Assembly: GCA_965153355.1 (NCBI GenBank)
Contig: OZ231128.1
Span: 42,098,001-42,162,000, forward strand
Length of the DNA: 64,000 nucleotides
Origin: Flaccisagitta enflata
Lineage: Eukaryota; Chaetognatha; Sagittoidea; Aphragmophora
Direction of reading: 5' to 3'
Positions 11,745 through 24,509 of the stretch are shown here, in pieces; positions within the stretch are counted from its first letter, which is position 1; every line of letters starts with the position of its first letter. The position numbers were made by a program, and so were the translations under genes. The notes beneath the pieces are model-generated. The model worked only from the letters and a program-made list of their open reading frames with translations, did no database searches and had not been told where the DNA came from.

Positions 11745-12745
11745 TGATGGAGAGGTTTCATAGTTTTGCTTGTCATTTCTAAACGGTTACAGAAAACAGA
11801 TTGCACTCATCTTGACGATTTTTTTATGTAGATTAAAATTTTTGCTTTTTTGAAAAAAGTTAATTGCCTTGCTAGAAGCGGAGATACTAAAAAATCTCAG
11901 GATTATGTCAAAATTGGGGGATTTTACCATCCATCCCGTACTGGACCAATTTTGACCCAAGGAATCCAAATCTGCAGTCAGAAATGGTCTCAGGTCAATA
12001 TTTCAATAGGCTACGGCTACATTTCTCAGGTCAAAATACTATATAAGGTCAAATTTTTAAAATTGGAAATTTGTCAATCTGATTGCAGATTCAAAATCCT
12101 CGGAAAAACTATTAAAAGAAAGTATCTTTGTTTTTTTGAAATTTTGATTGGAACATAGTCAAAATTAGCGTTAAATATCCAAAATAGAGTAAAATTGCTC
12201 TTTTGTCTAAATTCGGCCTAATTTTGAAGGATAATGTTAATTTTGACTATGTTCTAATCAAAATTTTGAAAAAAGAAAGACACTTTCTTCACACATTTTT
12301 TTGCAAGGATTTTGAATCTGCAATCAGATTGACAAATTTCCAATTTTGAAAATTTGACCTTATATAGTATTTTGACCAGAGAAATGTAGCTGTAGCTTAT
12401 CGAAATATTGACCTGAGATCATTTTTGACCGCAGATTTGGATTCCTGGGGTCAAAATTGGTCTAGAATAGGATGGACGGTAAAATCCCACAATTCTGACA
12501 TAATCCTGAGATTTTTTAGCGGAGATACCTCAAGTAGAAGATAATCCCATTTTCTTTGTTCAATCATTCTCAGTTTTTTCTACCCATTTTGGAAATGAAA
12601 GTTTTCACTCTTTTGCTTGTCATTTCTAAACAGTTTGAGCTACAGAGATCAGATTGAACTCATCTCAAAGATTTTTTTATGTAGATTAATTTGCTTCTTT
12701 AAAAAAGTTATTTATCTTTTTTAGTAGCGAAGATATCTGTGGTAG
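11745..12745 (+). repeat. Two tandem copies of the TCATTTCTAAACGG repeat, one split by an insertion
   Basis: The copy beginning TTGCTTGTCATTTCTAAACGG near 11768 runs to GAAGCGGAGATA and resumes after a 633-bp insertion. A second copy is at 12585-12745. Confidence 0.7.
11887..12519. mobile_element. Fold-back element with 8-bp target duplication
   Basis: 633 bp flanked by CGGAGATA at 11879-11886 and 12520-12527. Ends CTAAAAAATCTCAGGATTAT are inverted at the right. The arms are about 300 bp each and pair almost end to end with scattered mismatches, so the element is one large hairpin. An 8-bp duplication fits hAT-type integration, though the ends show no hAT signature I can name. Confidence 0.85.
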
Positions 12746-12777
12746 AAGTTGATTCCATAATTATTTCCTAGATAGTA

Positions 12778-13058
12778 GTCCCCCCAGGCCCTCTCAGGCC
12801 TGAAATCTTCCCTCTCAGACCTGAAGTCTGCCCTCTCAGGTCTTAAATCTGCCCTCTCAGGCCTTAAATCTGCCCTCTTAGGCCTGAAATCTACCCTCTA
12901 AGGGCTGAAATCTGCCCTCTCAGGCCTGAAACTTGTCCTCTCAGGCCTTAAATATGCACCTTCAGATTCAAGGCCTGAGAGGGCAGATTTCAGGCCTGAG
13001 ATGGAAGATTACTGGTCTGAGAGGGTAGATTTCAGGCCTGAGAGGGCCTGGGGGGACT
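12778..13058. repeat. Palindromic 20-bp minisatellite
   Basis: The left half is units of CCCTCTCAGGCCTGAAATCT, and the right half is the complementary GGCCTGAGAGGGCAGATTTC. The switch is near 12960. The outermost CCCCCCAGGCCCTCTCAGGC is matched by its complement at the right end. The array as a whole is an inverted repeat. Confidence 0.88.
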
Positions 13059-13228
13059 GACGGATGGATGGACGGATGGACAAACAAAAGTCCCTCTGTG
13101 TTCTACAGGATTTTGTCTCCTTTGGGGCAGCTGCCTGATTCACAACCATGCAAAGCAGGGCAACGGGTATCGCTGACCACATATTGCCCTTGGGCGACCT
13201 GTTGTCTCTTGACTTAACCCCCCCCTTT
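13059..13228. repeat. Linker of the GC-hairpin repeat family
   Basis: A GGATGGATGGACGG run, then GTCCCTCTGTGTTCTACAGG, GGGGCAGCTGCC and AAAGCAGGGCAACGGGTATC, the same module order seen near 2101-2220, 3740-3870 and 37780-38060. Confidence 0.6.
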
Positions 13229-13735
13229 ATGGGCAGCGGCCCCATTGGGGTCGATGACCTTTGCTTTTGCACAGGGGAATTTTTTCCTTATCCTCCTTCC
13301 CTCCTCCTTCGTACCCTCACCTCATCTCCAGGCCCATATCTCAGCCTTGAGGCCCTATATCCCAGCCTTGAGGCCCAAATCACAGTCTTGAGGCCCAATT
13401 CCCAACCTCAAATCAAGGCCCAAATCCCATCTTAAGGCCAAAATTACATCTTCGAGGCCCAAAGTCAAGCCTCGAGGGATTTGGGCCGTAAAATGAGATT
13501 TGGGCCACGAGGCTGGGACATAGGGCTTGAGGCTGAGATATATGGGCCTGGAGGCTGGGGGAAGGGAGACGGAAGAGGAGGAGAAGGAGAAAATTTCCCT
13601 GTGTGAAAGCATAGGTCATTGATCCCTTTCGGGCCGCTGCCCTGCTCCCCTTCAACTTCAAGCACAAGCTACTTAGGCAGGGCACGGGTAGCCACGGGTA
13701 CCGCTGACCATCTAACGCTTTTGCGACTATTCACT
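13229..13735. repeat. Minisatellite bounded by inverted GC hairpins
   Basis: GGGCAGCGGCCCCATTGGGG and GATGACCTTTGC open the unit. Inverted TCATTGATCCCTTTCGGGCC closes it near 13617. Between them are GGCCCATATCTCAGCCTTGA-type units that reverse orientation near 13460. Ends in ATCTAACGCTTTTGCGACTA, which is the start of the similar unit at 17128 in reverse. Confidence 0.75.
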
Positions 13736-13825
13736 ATTTCACAGTCATTTTCACACTATCTCTGGCGCTCATTTCACTTCCCCTCCCCTCTACTTCATTA
13801 CTTCTCATCGGTAAGAATATATTTT

Positions 13826-13826
<1 letters not shown>

Positions 13827-13917
<91 letters not shown>
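13827..13917. repeat. (CT)n microsatellite
   Basis: About 45 units with one TTTCT interruption near 13845. Confidence 0.97.
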
Positions 13918-13920
<3 letters not shown>

Positions 13921-14658
13921 ACTGAATGACTGAATATTTCTGCCTCCAGCAGAATACGACTTCACCCTGAAACTCCTTCATTCATGCGAAAAGAGGCTGA
14001 GAGAGACTTCCTCTTTCTAACTGTAACCAACTTCAAGAGGAACCCTTCAAACTCCCAAGGTACCCCCTGTCCTTTTTTTGGCAGCGGCCGAGAGGGGCTT
14101 GAGATGTTGTTTCTTTTTCTCATACGGGGTGTTTCATTTCGGTCATAATATGTCCCCGTTGATAATCTCAGGCATTGACATTTTACGCTTAGGCAACCAT
14201 TTTACGCTATTATATTGCTTACAATGTCACTGTAAGTTGCATCTGTGTTCTCTCGATGTATCATTTCCTGTGACTGAGGAAGGAAATTGCAAACAAGTCA
14301 CACAGGGTTACAGTATCGTCACGGACAGATGAGCAGGGGCGCACAGCCCACCCATTAGCACAGCACTCCCCCCCCCCCGTCTACACCTTCCTCCAAACAC
14401 ACACATAGTCAAACAATGTGACACATTTTGTAAGATATTTTGTGTATACTAAATGGTATAGGCCTGTCCAACCCTATACTAATGAGGTATGCAGTCAAGC
14501 TGATTGTTTTGTCAGGTAAGCTTTTTGTTTGTCAGTAGTGAAGGATAGATGTGAGCAATCCGGAGTAAACACCATTGAAAGCTTGCAAGGCTTTCATCCT
14601 TTGTTAATTGGAGAATTCTGGCCTCCTTTTAAAAGGGCAATGTTGTTTCAACTTTCAT
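13918..14658. other. No gene seen
   Basis: A partial GC-hairpin module (GGCAGCGGCCGAGAGGGGCT) near 14083 and a C run near 14370. Otherwise unremarkable; no frame is convincing. Confidence 0.4.
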
Positions 14659-14793
14659 ATACAAGGCCCCTAAGAAAATGTAATTTCACACTTTCCAGCA
14701 CCAGCATGACTGACGGACCAACGGACCAACAGACCATTAAACCGATAGACGGACGGACAAAGTCTGTTATAGTCGCTAGTTCGCGACTCAAAA
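14659..14793 (+). mobile_element. Diverged HINE-like element
   Basis: ACAAGGCCCCTAAG start, a GACGGACCAACGGACC array and a GTCGCTAGTTCGCGACT hairpin followed by CAAAA. The 5' subterminal motif is lost. Confidence 0.55.
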
Positions 14794-14953
14794 CCGCATT
14801 ATTGATGGAAAGAGGAAATGAGGCTCGGCACCACACCGAGCTTAAACTTGCATAATAGACGAAAATTTAATATGAAAAAAAAACAAAAACTGGCGACTTT
14901 ATGGCACAAAATTGAATTACTGTTGCAACTTGCAAGTCCAACAATGCCGGCCT

Positions 14954-15151
<198 letters not shown>

Positions 15152-15397
15152 AAGGGTAGTAAACCTGGCCTGAAGTGCAGAGATGCCGGGGACGAAGAAG
15201 CTCTATCGTAGTAGAATGCGATATAGATAAAACCCGCTATAGTGGATCCGAGAGTATTGGAAATCCATGTATAATGAATCTAATATTTTTTGTAAAATAT
15301 TTAAAATTTCCATATTAGCAATAATGGAAATTCATTTGTAGTAAATAAAATTTGTTGATCTCTTGGCATCCGTTATTACGGGATTTGATTGTGCTTG

Positions 15398-15401
<4 letters not shown>

Positions 15402-15468
<67 letters not shown>

Positions 15469-15476
15469 GAGAGAGA
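15402..15476. repeat. (GA)n microsatellite
   Basis: About 37 units with one GTGA interruption near the right end. Confidence 0.97.
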
Positions 15477-15718
15477 TATGCAACCCGCAAAATTCAGTCT
15501 AACAGCGGAATGGACGCACTGACAGACAAAATCCTCAGAAATGGGACACTCAGGCGGGTAATTCGAGTCGTAAAACGTGTCTCGGGAGAGACTTTGAAGG
15601 GGGAAAAAAGGTGACTTTGTGAGCAGTCGGGGGAGAATATATATATACACGAGGAGATGTAAATCTATCGAGAGAGACAGACAAGAGGTTACCTCGGGCA
15701 TTGTGGGAAGAACAGACT

Positions 15719-15967
15719 TTTTTTTAGTCGCCGGCTAAGCGACTCTATAAAAGGCTGTGTCCCTGTGTCTGTCGATAACGCGAAATTTTGAATGACGCGA
15801 AATTGGCTGAAAAAGTTATTTTTGTGCTTTACGGGCATTACGAGCATTACGAGCATTACGGCCCCTGCCCAGCCTTATTACAGCATCCACCCACCCACAA
15901 TGCCCCTGCTCACCCGCATTACTGCCCACCTGCCAGCGATTACTTTTTAGCCGTGTATCCAGCCTTT
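15719..15967 (-). mobile_element. HINE-like element, variant hairpin
   Basis: Terminal TTAGTCGCCGGCTAAGCGACT, a short GTCTGTCG run, a GAGCATTAC triplet repeat, and the TAGCCGTGTATCCAGCC 5' end. The hairpin arm is GTCGCYGGC/GCTAAGCGAC, and the 5' motif (AGCGATTAC) has decayed. Confidence 0.65.
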
Positions 15968-16032
15968 TTCTTTTTCTTTTTTCTTTTTTTCTTTTTTTCT
16001 TTTCTTCTTTTCTCTGTTTCATCTTCTGCCAT

Positions 16033-16188
16033 CTTTTTTTAGACGCGACTCTACACCTTGCCGTGTCGGTTGGTAGGTCGGTACGTCGGTACGTCCGTTA
16101 CAAATTTTGTTGAATTCCGAGAGATTAATGCATTACGGCCCCTGACCAATCGTCCGCGACTGTCTTGCCGTGTATCCGGCCTTGTTTC
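16033..16188 (-). mobile_element. HINE-like element, subfamily A, hairpin half lost
   Basis: TTTTAGACGCGACTCTACACC with only one hairpin arm, a GTCGGTACGTCGG array and CCGTGTATCCGGCCTTGTTT at the 5' end. Confidence 0.72.
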
Positions 16189-16306
16189 TTCTTATTCTTC
16201 TCCTTCCTCTTTTTTGTTCTTCTTCTTTCTTTACTTTTTTCTTTTGCTTTCTCTTCTTCTTCCTCTTTTTCGTCTTTTTTTCCTTCTTCTTTTTTTTCTT
16301 TTCTTT
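16189..16306. repeat. Polypyrimidine low-complexity tract
   Basis: Mixed TTC/TCC/TTTC sequence bridging two HINE-like copies. Confidence 0.9.
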
Positions 16307-16617
16307 TTTTTAGTCGCGTGCTTCGCGACTCTTCACGTTGGTTGTTTGGTCGGTCAGTCGGTTGGTAAGTCGGTTTGTCCCTTTATTACTGTTTTGGCTT
16401 ATTTATGCTTTTTGGGCTCAGAGCTCCTCAAACGCCATTATATAAGTCATTCTAACCACTCTAAGTCATTCTAAGTCATTCTAAGTCATTTTAGGTCATA
16501 TTAAGTCTCTTAAGTCATTTCAGGTCATCATGATTCATTTAAAGTCAATTTAAGCCATCTTGAGTTGTTTATGTCCCGCACGTGCGCACGCGACTTATAG
16601 GTGTTGGTCTTGTTTCT
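16307..16617 (-). mobile_element. HINE-like element, subfamily C
   Basis: TTTTAGTCGCGTGCTTCGCGACT end, a GGTCGGTCAGTCGG array, a TCATTCTAAG decamer array (16448-16490) and GCGACTTATAGGTGTTGGTC at the 5' end. Third HINE-like copy in 900 bp. Confidence 0.82.
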
Positions 16618-17127
16618 TCTTCTTTTTCTCTCTCTGAGACGTTGAGGTCTATCTGTCTCAAGGGCGGCGTGCAATACAGCTAAATGTCCAGGCAAGTCTT
16701 TGCTGTCAAGGTAAAGTGGATGATTTTAGTATTCTTGATTTTAGTATTCTTGATTTTAGTATTCTTTTCTAGTTTCTTTCGCTTTGAATTTATCGTATAC
16801 TGTCTTTGTGTCATATCTATACTAGTTACAAAAGGAATAATGATACATCTTCATATTCACGCCTGGGCTTTATCTTATCGACATGAGAGCGTTGTTGCTA
16901 CTTAAGACATGTTGCTTTTCGATGATCTGTTCTTGGTTGGTCGGTAAGTTAGTCGGCGATTTATCATAAATTTGTCGGAATAAATATGCATATGTGCAAA
17001 ATTACTGATAAAATTCCGAGATGGAGACAAAATTGGGGGGAAATCATGGGACAAGTTAAAAGGGCCGAGAAAAGAAAGAATAAGAGGTGCAAAAAAAAAA
17101 TCAGACAGAGAAAAAAAAATAAAGAAT
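16618..17127. other. No gene seen
   Basis: Includes three copies of TGATTTTAGTATTCT near 16719-16765. No supported frame. Confidence 0.4.
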
Positions 17128-18032
17128 TAATAGTCGCAAAAGCGTTAGATGGTCAGCGGTACCCGTTGCCCCAATGTGAGTATATGTGAGTGTGTGATGG
17201 TTAGAGGGGCAGCGGCCCCAAAGGGGCCGATGACCTATGCTTAGTATGTTTTGAAGCTCTAGGATTGAATTTGAGCAAGAATAATGGGATTTGAGCCTCA
17301 AGGCTGTGATTTGAGCCGTAAGGCTGTGATTTTAGCTTTGAGGCTGCAATTTGAGCCTCAAGGCTGCAATTTGAACCTCAAGGCTGGGATTTGAGGCTTT
17401 TGGCTGAGATTTGAGGCCTTAGGCTGGGATATGAGCCTCCAGGCTGGGATTTGAGTCTCTAGGCTGTGATTTGAGCCATGAGACTGTCATTTGATCCTTG
17501 TGGCTGGATTTGAGGTTTGAGGCTGGGATTTGAGGCTTTAGGCTCAGATTTGAGCCATGAGGCTGTGATTTGAGCCTCAAGGCTGGGATTTGAGGCTTGA
17601 GGCTGAGATATGGGGCTTTAGGCTGGGATTTGAGGCTGAGATGTGAGCCTTGAGGCTAGGAAATGGGCCTCTAGACTGGGATTTGAGCCTCAAGGTTGGG
17701 ATTTGAGCCTCAAAGTTGGGATTTGAGCCTCAAGGTTGGGATTTGAGCCTCAAGGTTGGGATTCGAGCCTCAAAGTTGGGATTGGAGCCTTGAGGTTAGG
17801 ATTTGAGCCTTGAGGCTAGGATTTGAGCCTTGAGGCTAGGATTTGGGCTTTGAGGCTAGAATTTGGGCCTTGAGAATAGGATTTGGGCCTCAAGGCTAGG
17901 ATTTGGGCCTCAAGGCCAGGGGATGAGCTTCGAAGGGGATGGATGGAGGAGAAGAAGAAGGAAAAGAAGGCAAAATTTCCCCTATGTGTGAAAGCATAGG
18001 TCATTGGCCCCTTCGGGGCCGCTGCCCACAAG
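17128..18032. repeat. 22-bp minisatellite bounded by inverted GC hairpins
   Basis: TAGTCGCAAAAGCGTTAGAT starts the unit. GGGCAGCGGCCCCAAAGGGG at 17206 and its inverted partner ending GGCCGCTGCCC near 18028 enclose about 30 units of GATTTGAGCCTCAAGGCTGG type (17280-17930). Units vary between GAGCCTCAAGG, GAGGCTTTAGG and GGGCCTTGAGG. Same architecture as 13229-13735. Confidence 0.85.
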
Positions 18033-19762
<1,730 letters not shown>

Positions 19763-20091
19763 AACCAGGCCAACACCTTTAATTCGCGTGAGGGACATAA
19801 ATAAGTTAAGATGGCTTGAATTGACTTAAAATGACTTATAATGCCTTAAAAAGACATAAAATGATGTAAAACGACTGAAATGACTTAATTGACCCGATTG
19901 ACTTGAGTGAATTTATATAACTTAATATGATATGACTTAGAATGACTTAGTATGACCTAGAATGACTAAAAAAAAACTTATAATGACCTAAAATGACTAA
20001 AAACAACTTTGAGAAATAAAAAAAAGTAAAGTATGACGGACGGACCAACGGACCAACGGCGGGTTGTGGAGTCGCGTGCACGCGATTAAAA
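19763..20091 (+). mobile_element. HINE-like element, subfamily C
   Basis: AACCAGGCCAACACCTTTAA start, long AAATGACTTAGAATGACTT decamer array, GACGGACCAACGGACC and a GTCGCGTGCACGCGATTAAAA end. The end has a C-to-T change in the terminal CTAA. Confidence 0.82.
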
Positions 20092-20120
20092 GTAGTCGGC
20101 GAGGTTTTTAAAGGTTCTTA

Positions 20121-20892
20121 CTACACCGTCTTTAGATCGATTTGAAAAATGTTAAACCTTTATAACTCTTAAACTAATAGGCAATAAGTCTTCAAATTTT
20201 CAGTGAACATTGCTAACATGTGACCGTGTTGTTATGTAAAAGCCTAGACATAGATAGTGAATAATTAGGGTTCAGCAAAACCTTGAAAAAATGGTCTTTT
20301 TTTTTTCAAGCAAAATAAACTTTTTTTCATCATTTTTTAGAAGAAGCTGTCTTTTTGCTGCCTATTAACTCCAAATGAATTAAACTAGAACCCCAAAAAC
20401 ACTTTTAGACTAATGATGAATATTCAAACACTTCCATTTTGCTTGAAAATTTAATGATTTTCATTAGTTTTGAAAAAATCATAGTGATTTTCATGTTTGC
20501 CACTCATGATTTTATAGAAAATCGCCCAAAATTTGTGAAAATTCCACAAAGTATCCATTTTTTCTCAAATTTCTCAGCAAATGTGCTTTCTACAACTAGT
20601 TACCAATCAATTGTTACCAACGCCAACATTCTAGTTTGATTTGTTTGGAAATGGCAAGCAGAAAAGGACAGCTCCTTTGAAAAAATTGGAGGAATAATTT
20701 ACCAAGGCTTATGTAGACCGATTCTTTCAGTGTTTTGCTGTGCTCCAATTATTCAGTACTCTTACCTAAGGTTTTGCACAACAAAATGGTGACATATTAG
20801 CAATGTTCACTGAAAATTTGAAGACTTTAAGCCTAGTAGTTTAGGAATTATAAAGGTTTAACATTTTTCAATTCGATCTAAAGACGGTGTAG
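20121..20892. mobile_element. TIR element with TTA target duplication (PIF/Harbinger-like?)
   Basis: 772 bp with TTA at 20118-20120 and 20893-20895. Ends CTACACCGTCTTTAGATCGA are inverted at the right, and the arms pair over about 120 bp. A three-base TWA duplication is the PIF/Harbinger habit. No transposase is present, so the class is inference. Confidence 0.8.
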
Positions 20893-20895
20893 TTA

Positions 20896-21380
20896 CTGGA
20901 ACTTTCAACAAAAAGTCACAATGATTGACGCCCCAATAGATTCTATTGTTCCCCGCGGTGAATGAGGGTGCGAGTTGCGCAGCAGGAAAATCCGCAAAGA
21001 AAATGTTGTCATTGACTCTGGTTCATAAAATGTCACGGCATGAAATCAAAATATTTTCGCTCCTATCATACTCGCACTTGAATTTTCTCATATTGTTCCA
21101 TCCTACTTCGCCTTTCAATTTGTCTTTTTTCCAAATTCACCGATAAAAAACGATTTCATTTTCCAGATTTCGTTTAAGTGAGAAAAATCCTTGATTCTTT
21201 GCGACATGACAAACGGTGTTATTGAAACATATCTAGATCAGTGAATCTGAATCTGAGAGATTAAGGAAATAGCGATAAGCAGCTCAACTTTTTCAAACCA
21301 TTTTCTTCATACTTTGCAAGCGTCGAATCTCTGTCCAAGGTCCTTTCGCTCATCAACCAACAGGCGGACGCGGACGGTGC
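20896..21380. other. No gene seen
   Basis: No recognisable repeat or frame of interest. Confidence 0.4.
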
Positions 21381-21382
21381 CA

Positions 21383-21573
21383 TTTATCTATTTATCTATC
21401 CATCTATCTATCTATCTATCTATCTTTTTCTATCTATCTGTTTATGTATCATCAATAAATCTATCTATTCATTTATTTATCTATTCCTCTTTAGAACTAT
21501 CTATGTATCATTGTATCAATCAATATAGAAATATATATATCTGTCTATCAGTATATATTTCTATCTATCTATA

Positions 21574-21630
<57 letters not shown>

Positions 21631-21632
21631 GT
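21383..21632. repeat. (TCTA)n microsatellite, interrupted
   Basis: Two main blocks (about 21383-21436 and 21554-21632) with diverged CTAT-rich sequence between. Confidence 0.95.
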
Positions 21633-21727
21633 TATTGCCAACATAGATAATAAAAACAAATGACATGAAGGGACCGATATATTTTATCCTTTATAGGCGG
21701 ATCCGGTTTAGCGGGGTGTAACTGTAC
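21633..21727. mobile_element. Fragment of the pogo-like MITE
   Basis: GTTATTGCCAACATAGATAA, GAAGGGACCGATATATTTTA and GCGGGGTGTAACTGTA match the right two thirds of the MITE at 10717-10893. The left end is replaced by the (TCTA)n tract. Confidence 0.7.
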
Positions 21728-21833
21728 CGCTACTGCAACTGTAACTGTAACTGTACCGTGAAATGAGGCAATGTAGGCCAATCTCGATATCTTCGTCTGT
21801 TAGTGTATGCTCCTGATGGCCCATGTTATTCTT

Positions 21834-22319
21834 TTAGGTGCGCCATAGCACCTCTATAAGAGGCTCTGTCCGTCGGTTGGTCGGTCGGTCGGTCACACTT
21901 GAGTGAAAAATCCTAGAAAATGTTTAAAGTCACATGAGAACCCATCTTTTTTATTATTCATATTACTTGTCATTTCATTTATTATCATATTCATCTACAG
22001 TTAGGTCTCATAGAGCTCATAGATCTCATAGAGCTAGGAATTTTTGTTGTCATTTCATTCATTATCATATTCATTTACGGTTAGTCCAATAGAACTTGGG
22101 ATAGGTCTGATTGAGCTGGGAATAGGTCTGGTAGAGCTCGGGATAGGTCTAAGAATTCATGTTTCTTGTCATTTCATCCATTATTATATTCATCTACGGT
22201 TGGGTCAATAGAGCTTGGGATAGGTCTTATAGAGCTAGGGATAGGTCTGATAGAGCTAGAGGCAGGTCTATGAATTAATTACGCCGACGCACCGTCTTGG
22301 CTCGTGTATCCGGCCTTGC
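21834..22319 (-). mobile_element. HINE-like element, subfamily D
   Basis: Hairpin TTAGGTGCGCCATAGCACCT, a GTCGGTTGGTCGG run, about three units of a ~120-bp minisatellite (TTATCATATTCATCTACRGT; GAGCTNGGGATAGGTCT) and a 5' end with GACGCACCGTC and CGTGTATCCGGCCTTG. The 5' motif matches its own GGTGCG arm. Confidence 0.78.
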
Positions 22320-22457
22320 TTATCCACATTTGTAAAAATAGCGAAAAAAGAGTGTGGGTCGCTGTTTCTCGTTTGCCGTCATGTAGAATGTTGACTGAGA
22401 AAAAGTCATGTTGCCTGCTGGAATAAAATGACTCCTCCTCCTCCTTGTCTGTCTGTC

Positions 22458-22461
<4 letters not shown>

Positions 22462-22552
<91 letters not shown>
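22462..22552. repeat. (CT)n microsatellite
   Basis: About 45 units. Confidence 0.98.
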
Positions 22553-22555
<3 letters not shown>

Positions 22556-22865
22556 CAAGCGTTAGAACTAAGAGCCACTGGATTTGATTTCATTTTCCTC
22601 TCTTCCTTTCCCGCGCGTACGTTTTTTGCAGATGTTGAAACGTGTTATATCACGATATAATGATCATCATCGTTTACTGCCATCTGTAAGTAATTTACTC
22701 TTTTTTTTATCCAACTTTCTTCATTTTTGCACGTGTTGCATGTAAAGCTTTACATAAATCTTCATCTTTTTCGTCTTCTTCTTCTTCCTCTTATTTTTCA
22801 TCCTCTTCATCCTCTTCGTCTTCTTTTTGTCTTTTTCTTTTTTTTTCTTTTCCCTTTTTTATTTC

Positions 22866-23020
22866 TGTCTGTCCGTCCATCCGTTTGTCCGTCTGTTTGT
22901 CGGTCCGTCCCATTTTTTTTATCAATTTTTTTTCTTTTAAGTCATTTTAGATCATTTAAGGGTATAATATGTCATTCTAAATGTAAATCTCGCACGCGAC
23001 TTATAGGTGTTGGCTTTGTT
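22866..23020 (-). mobile_element. HINE-like element, subfamily C, hairpin end missing
   Basis: A GTCTGTCCGTCCATCC array, TAAGTCATTTTAGATCATTT and CGCACGCGACTTATAGGTGT at the 5' end. It lacks the terminal hairpin, so it is 3'-truncated. Confidence 0.72.
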
Positions 23021-23069
23021 TGTTTTTTATTTACTACTGCTTCCCTCATTTCTGTTTCTTTACTTTCTT

Positions 23070-23301
23070 TTTTTAATCGCATGCTACGCGACTCTACACC
23101 CCGCTTTGTTTGTCTGTTGGTTTGTCGGTCTGCCTGTCTGTCAGTCTATCCATCCATCTGTTCAAACTCTGAACCCTTTTGTACTTTTTCGGCGCTTACG
23201 GGCCGTTTTTGCATTACTTCTCCAGCCTAAGAGTAGTCTTTTATATCATTGCCCCAGCCCAGCCGCACGCGACTTTGGTAGCCGTGTATCCAGCCTTGTT
23301 T
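23070..23301 (-). mobile_element. HINE-like element, subfamily A
   Basis: TTTAATCGCATGCTACGCGACT end, a GTCTGTTGGTTTGTCGG array and GCCGCACGCGACTTTGGTAG with CCGTGTATCCAGCCTTG. Confidence 0.82.
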
Positions 23302-23427
23302 CTCAATGAATTACTCTGCCCCACTTGTGCACTCCCTTAATCGTAATCGTAATCGCCCTCAAAACAACCAGGCCACTTCACCTTCTCACTGGCAAATGAA
23401 AACTTTTTAGTCTGATTTGTTTTGATT

Positions 23428-23490
23428 TTGTCGCGTGCTACGCAACTCTACGAGTCACCCTGTCAGTAGGCCAGTCCGTCACACCGTGTA
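23428..23490 (-). mobile_element. HINE-like fragment (hairpin end)
   Basis: TTTTGTCGCGTGCTACGCAACT and a GTCAGTAGGCCAGTCCGTC remnant; no 5' end found. Confidence 0.55.
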
Positions 23491-23617
23491 CCCGGTGGTA
23501 CACTTGCGCAATGTGAATATACATCATCTTCACTCTTTCGATGGTAATTTTATTCATGCGCGCGTGCTACAAAACTTATTTTCTTCATCGTTCCATATTT
23601 TGGTCACAAATGTTCAT

Positions 23618-23780
23618 TTTTAGTCGCGTGCTACGCAACTCTACACCCCGCTATGTCTGTCCGTCGGTCGGTCGGTCGGTTGGTCCCCTTTTTACTTTTT
23701 TTTGCGTTTTTGAGCTTTTTGAGCATACGGCTCCTGCCCACCCGCACGCGACTAGGGTAACCGTGTATCCGGCCTTGTTT
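23618..23780 (-). mobile_element. HINE-like element, subfamily A
   Basis: TTTTAGTCGCGTGCTACGCAACT end with one arm mismatch, a (GTCG)n run, CCCGCACGCGACTAGGGTAA and the standard 5' end. Confidence 0.83.
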
Positions 23781-24282
23781 GGAAGTTATTTTGAAAATCC
23801 TGATTCAAGTCAGGTTGAAGATCCTTTATGAGTGTCTTTTTCTGTTTTTCTCATGTCTGTCAAATACGTTTGTTTGAAAGTTCTGACGCAGACGACGTTG
23901 ATCTTTTTAACTTGTCATAAAAGAAAATTAGCTACGTTAAAAACATTCCTCTGAAGCTCAGGTAATTTTTGTAAGTCTCATTTGTTTCGGTGTATGAGAA
24001 GAAGAATCGTTTATGAACAACTTCCCTAAAAGGCTGATACACAATATATGGCGTGAGTCACTGGTTTGCCTTTGACTTTGTTCTCGGTGTAAAGTGGATC
24101 AAGAACGTGGATTAACGACAAAAGGAATTTCAATTCAACTTGGCAACGAACGGGATATGTTGTAGAATGGAAACTTTCCTAATCAATTGATCCAATTGGA
24201 TTTTTAAGCAATATGAGTGGGTCTTTCTTAGGCTTTTTTTTCTTTTTTTTCTAATCCTCATATGATTTATTTCCCAGAGTTT
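23781..24282. other. No gene seen
   Basis: No convincing frame or repeat. Confidence 0.4.
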
Positions 24283-24509
24283 TTAAGTTGCGTGCACGCG
24301 ACTCTACACCCCGCTTTGTCTGTCGGTCCGTCGGTCGGTAGGTCGGTCGATCTGTCTGTCTGTCTGTCGGTCCATCATACTTTTACTTTTTTTATCAATA
24401 TTATTTCTTTAAGTCATTTAAAGTCATTTAAGAGTATACTGAGTCATTCTAAGTCATTGTAAGTCAATCTGTAAGTCTCGCATGCGACTTATAGGTGTTG
24501 GCCTTGTTT
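24283..24509 (-). mobile_element. HINE-like element, subfamily C
   Basis: TTTTTAAGTTGCGTGCACGCGACT end, a GTCGGTCGGTAGG array, short AAGTCATTNTAAGTCATT repeats and GCATGCGACTTATAGGTGTT with GGCCTTGTTT. Confidence 0.82.

Noticed and set aside
17270-17930. CRISPR-like appearance of regularly spaced 22-bp repeats
   Set aside because: Units are contiguous with no unique spacers, and the setting is eukaryotic; it is a minisatellite.
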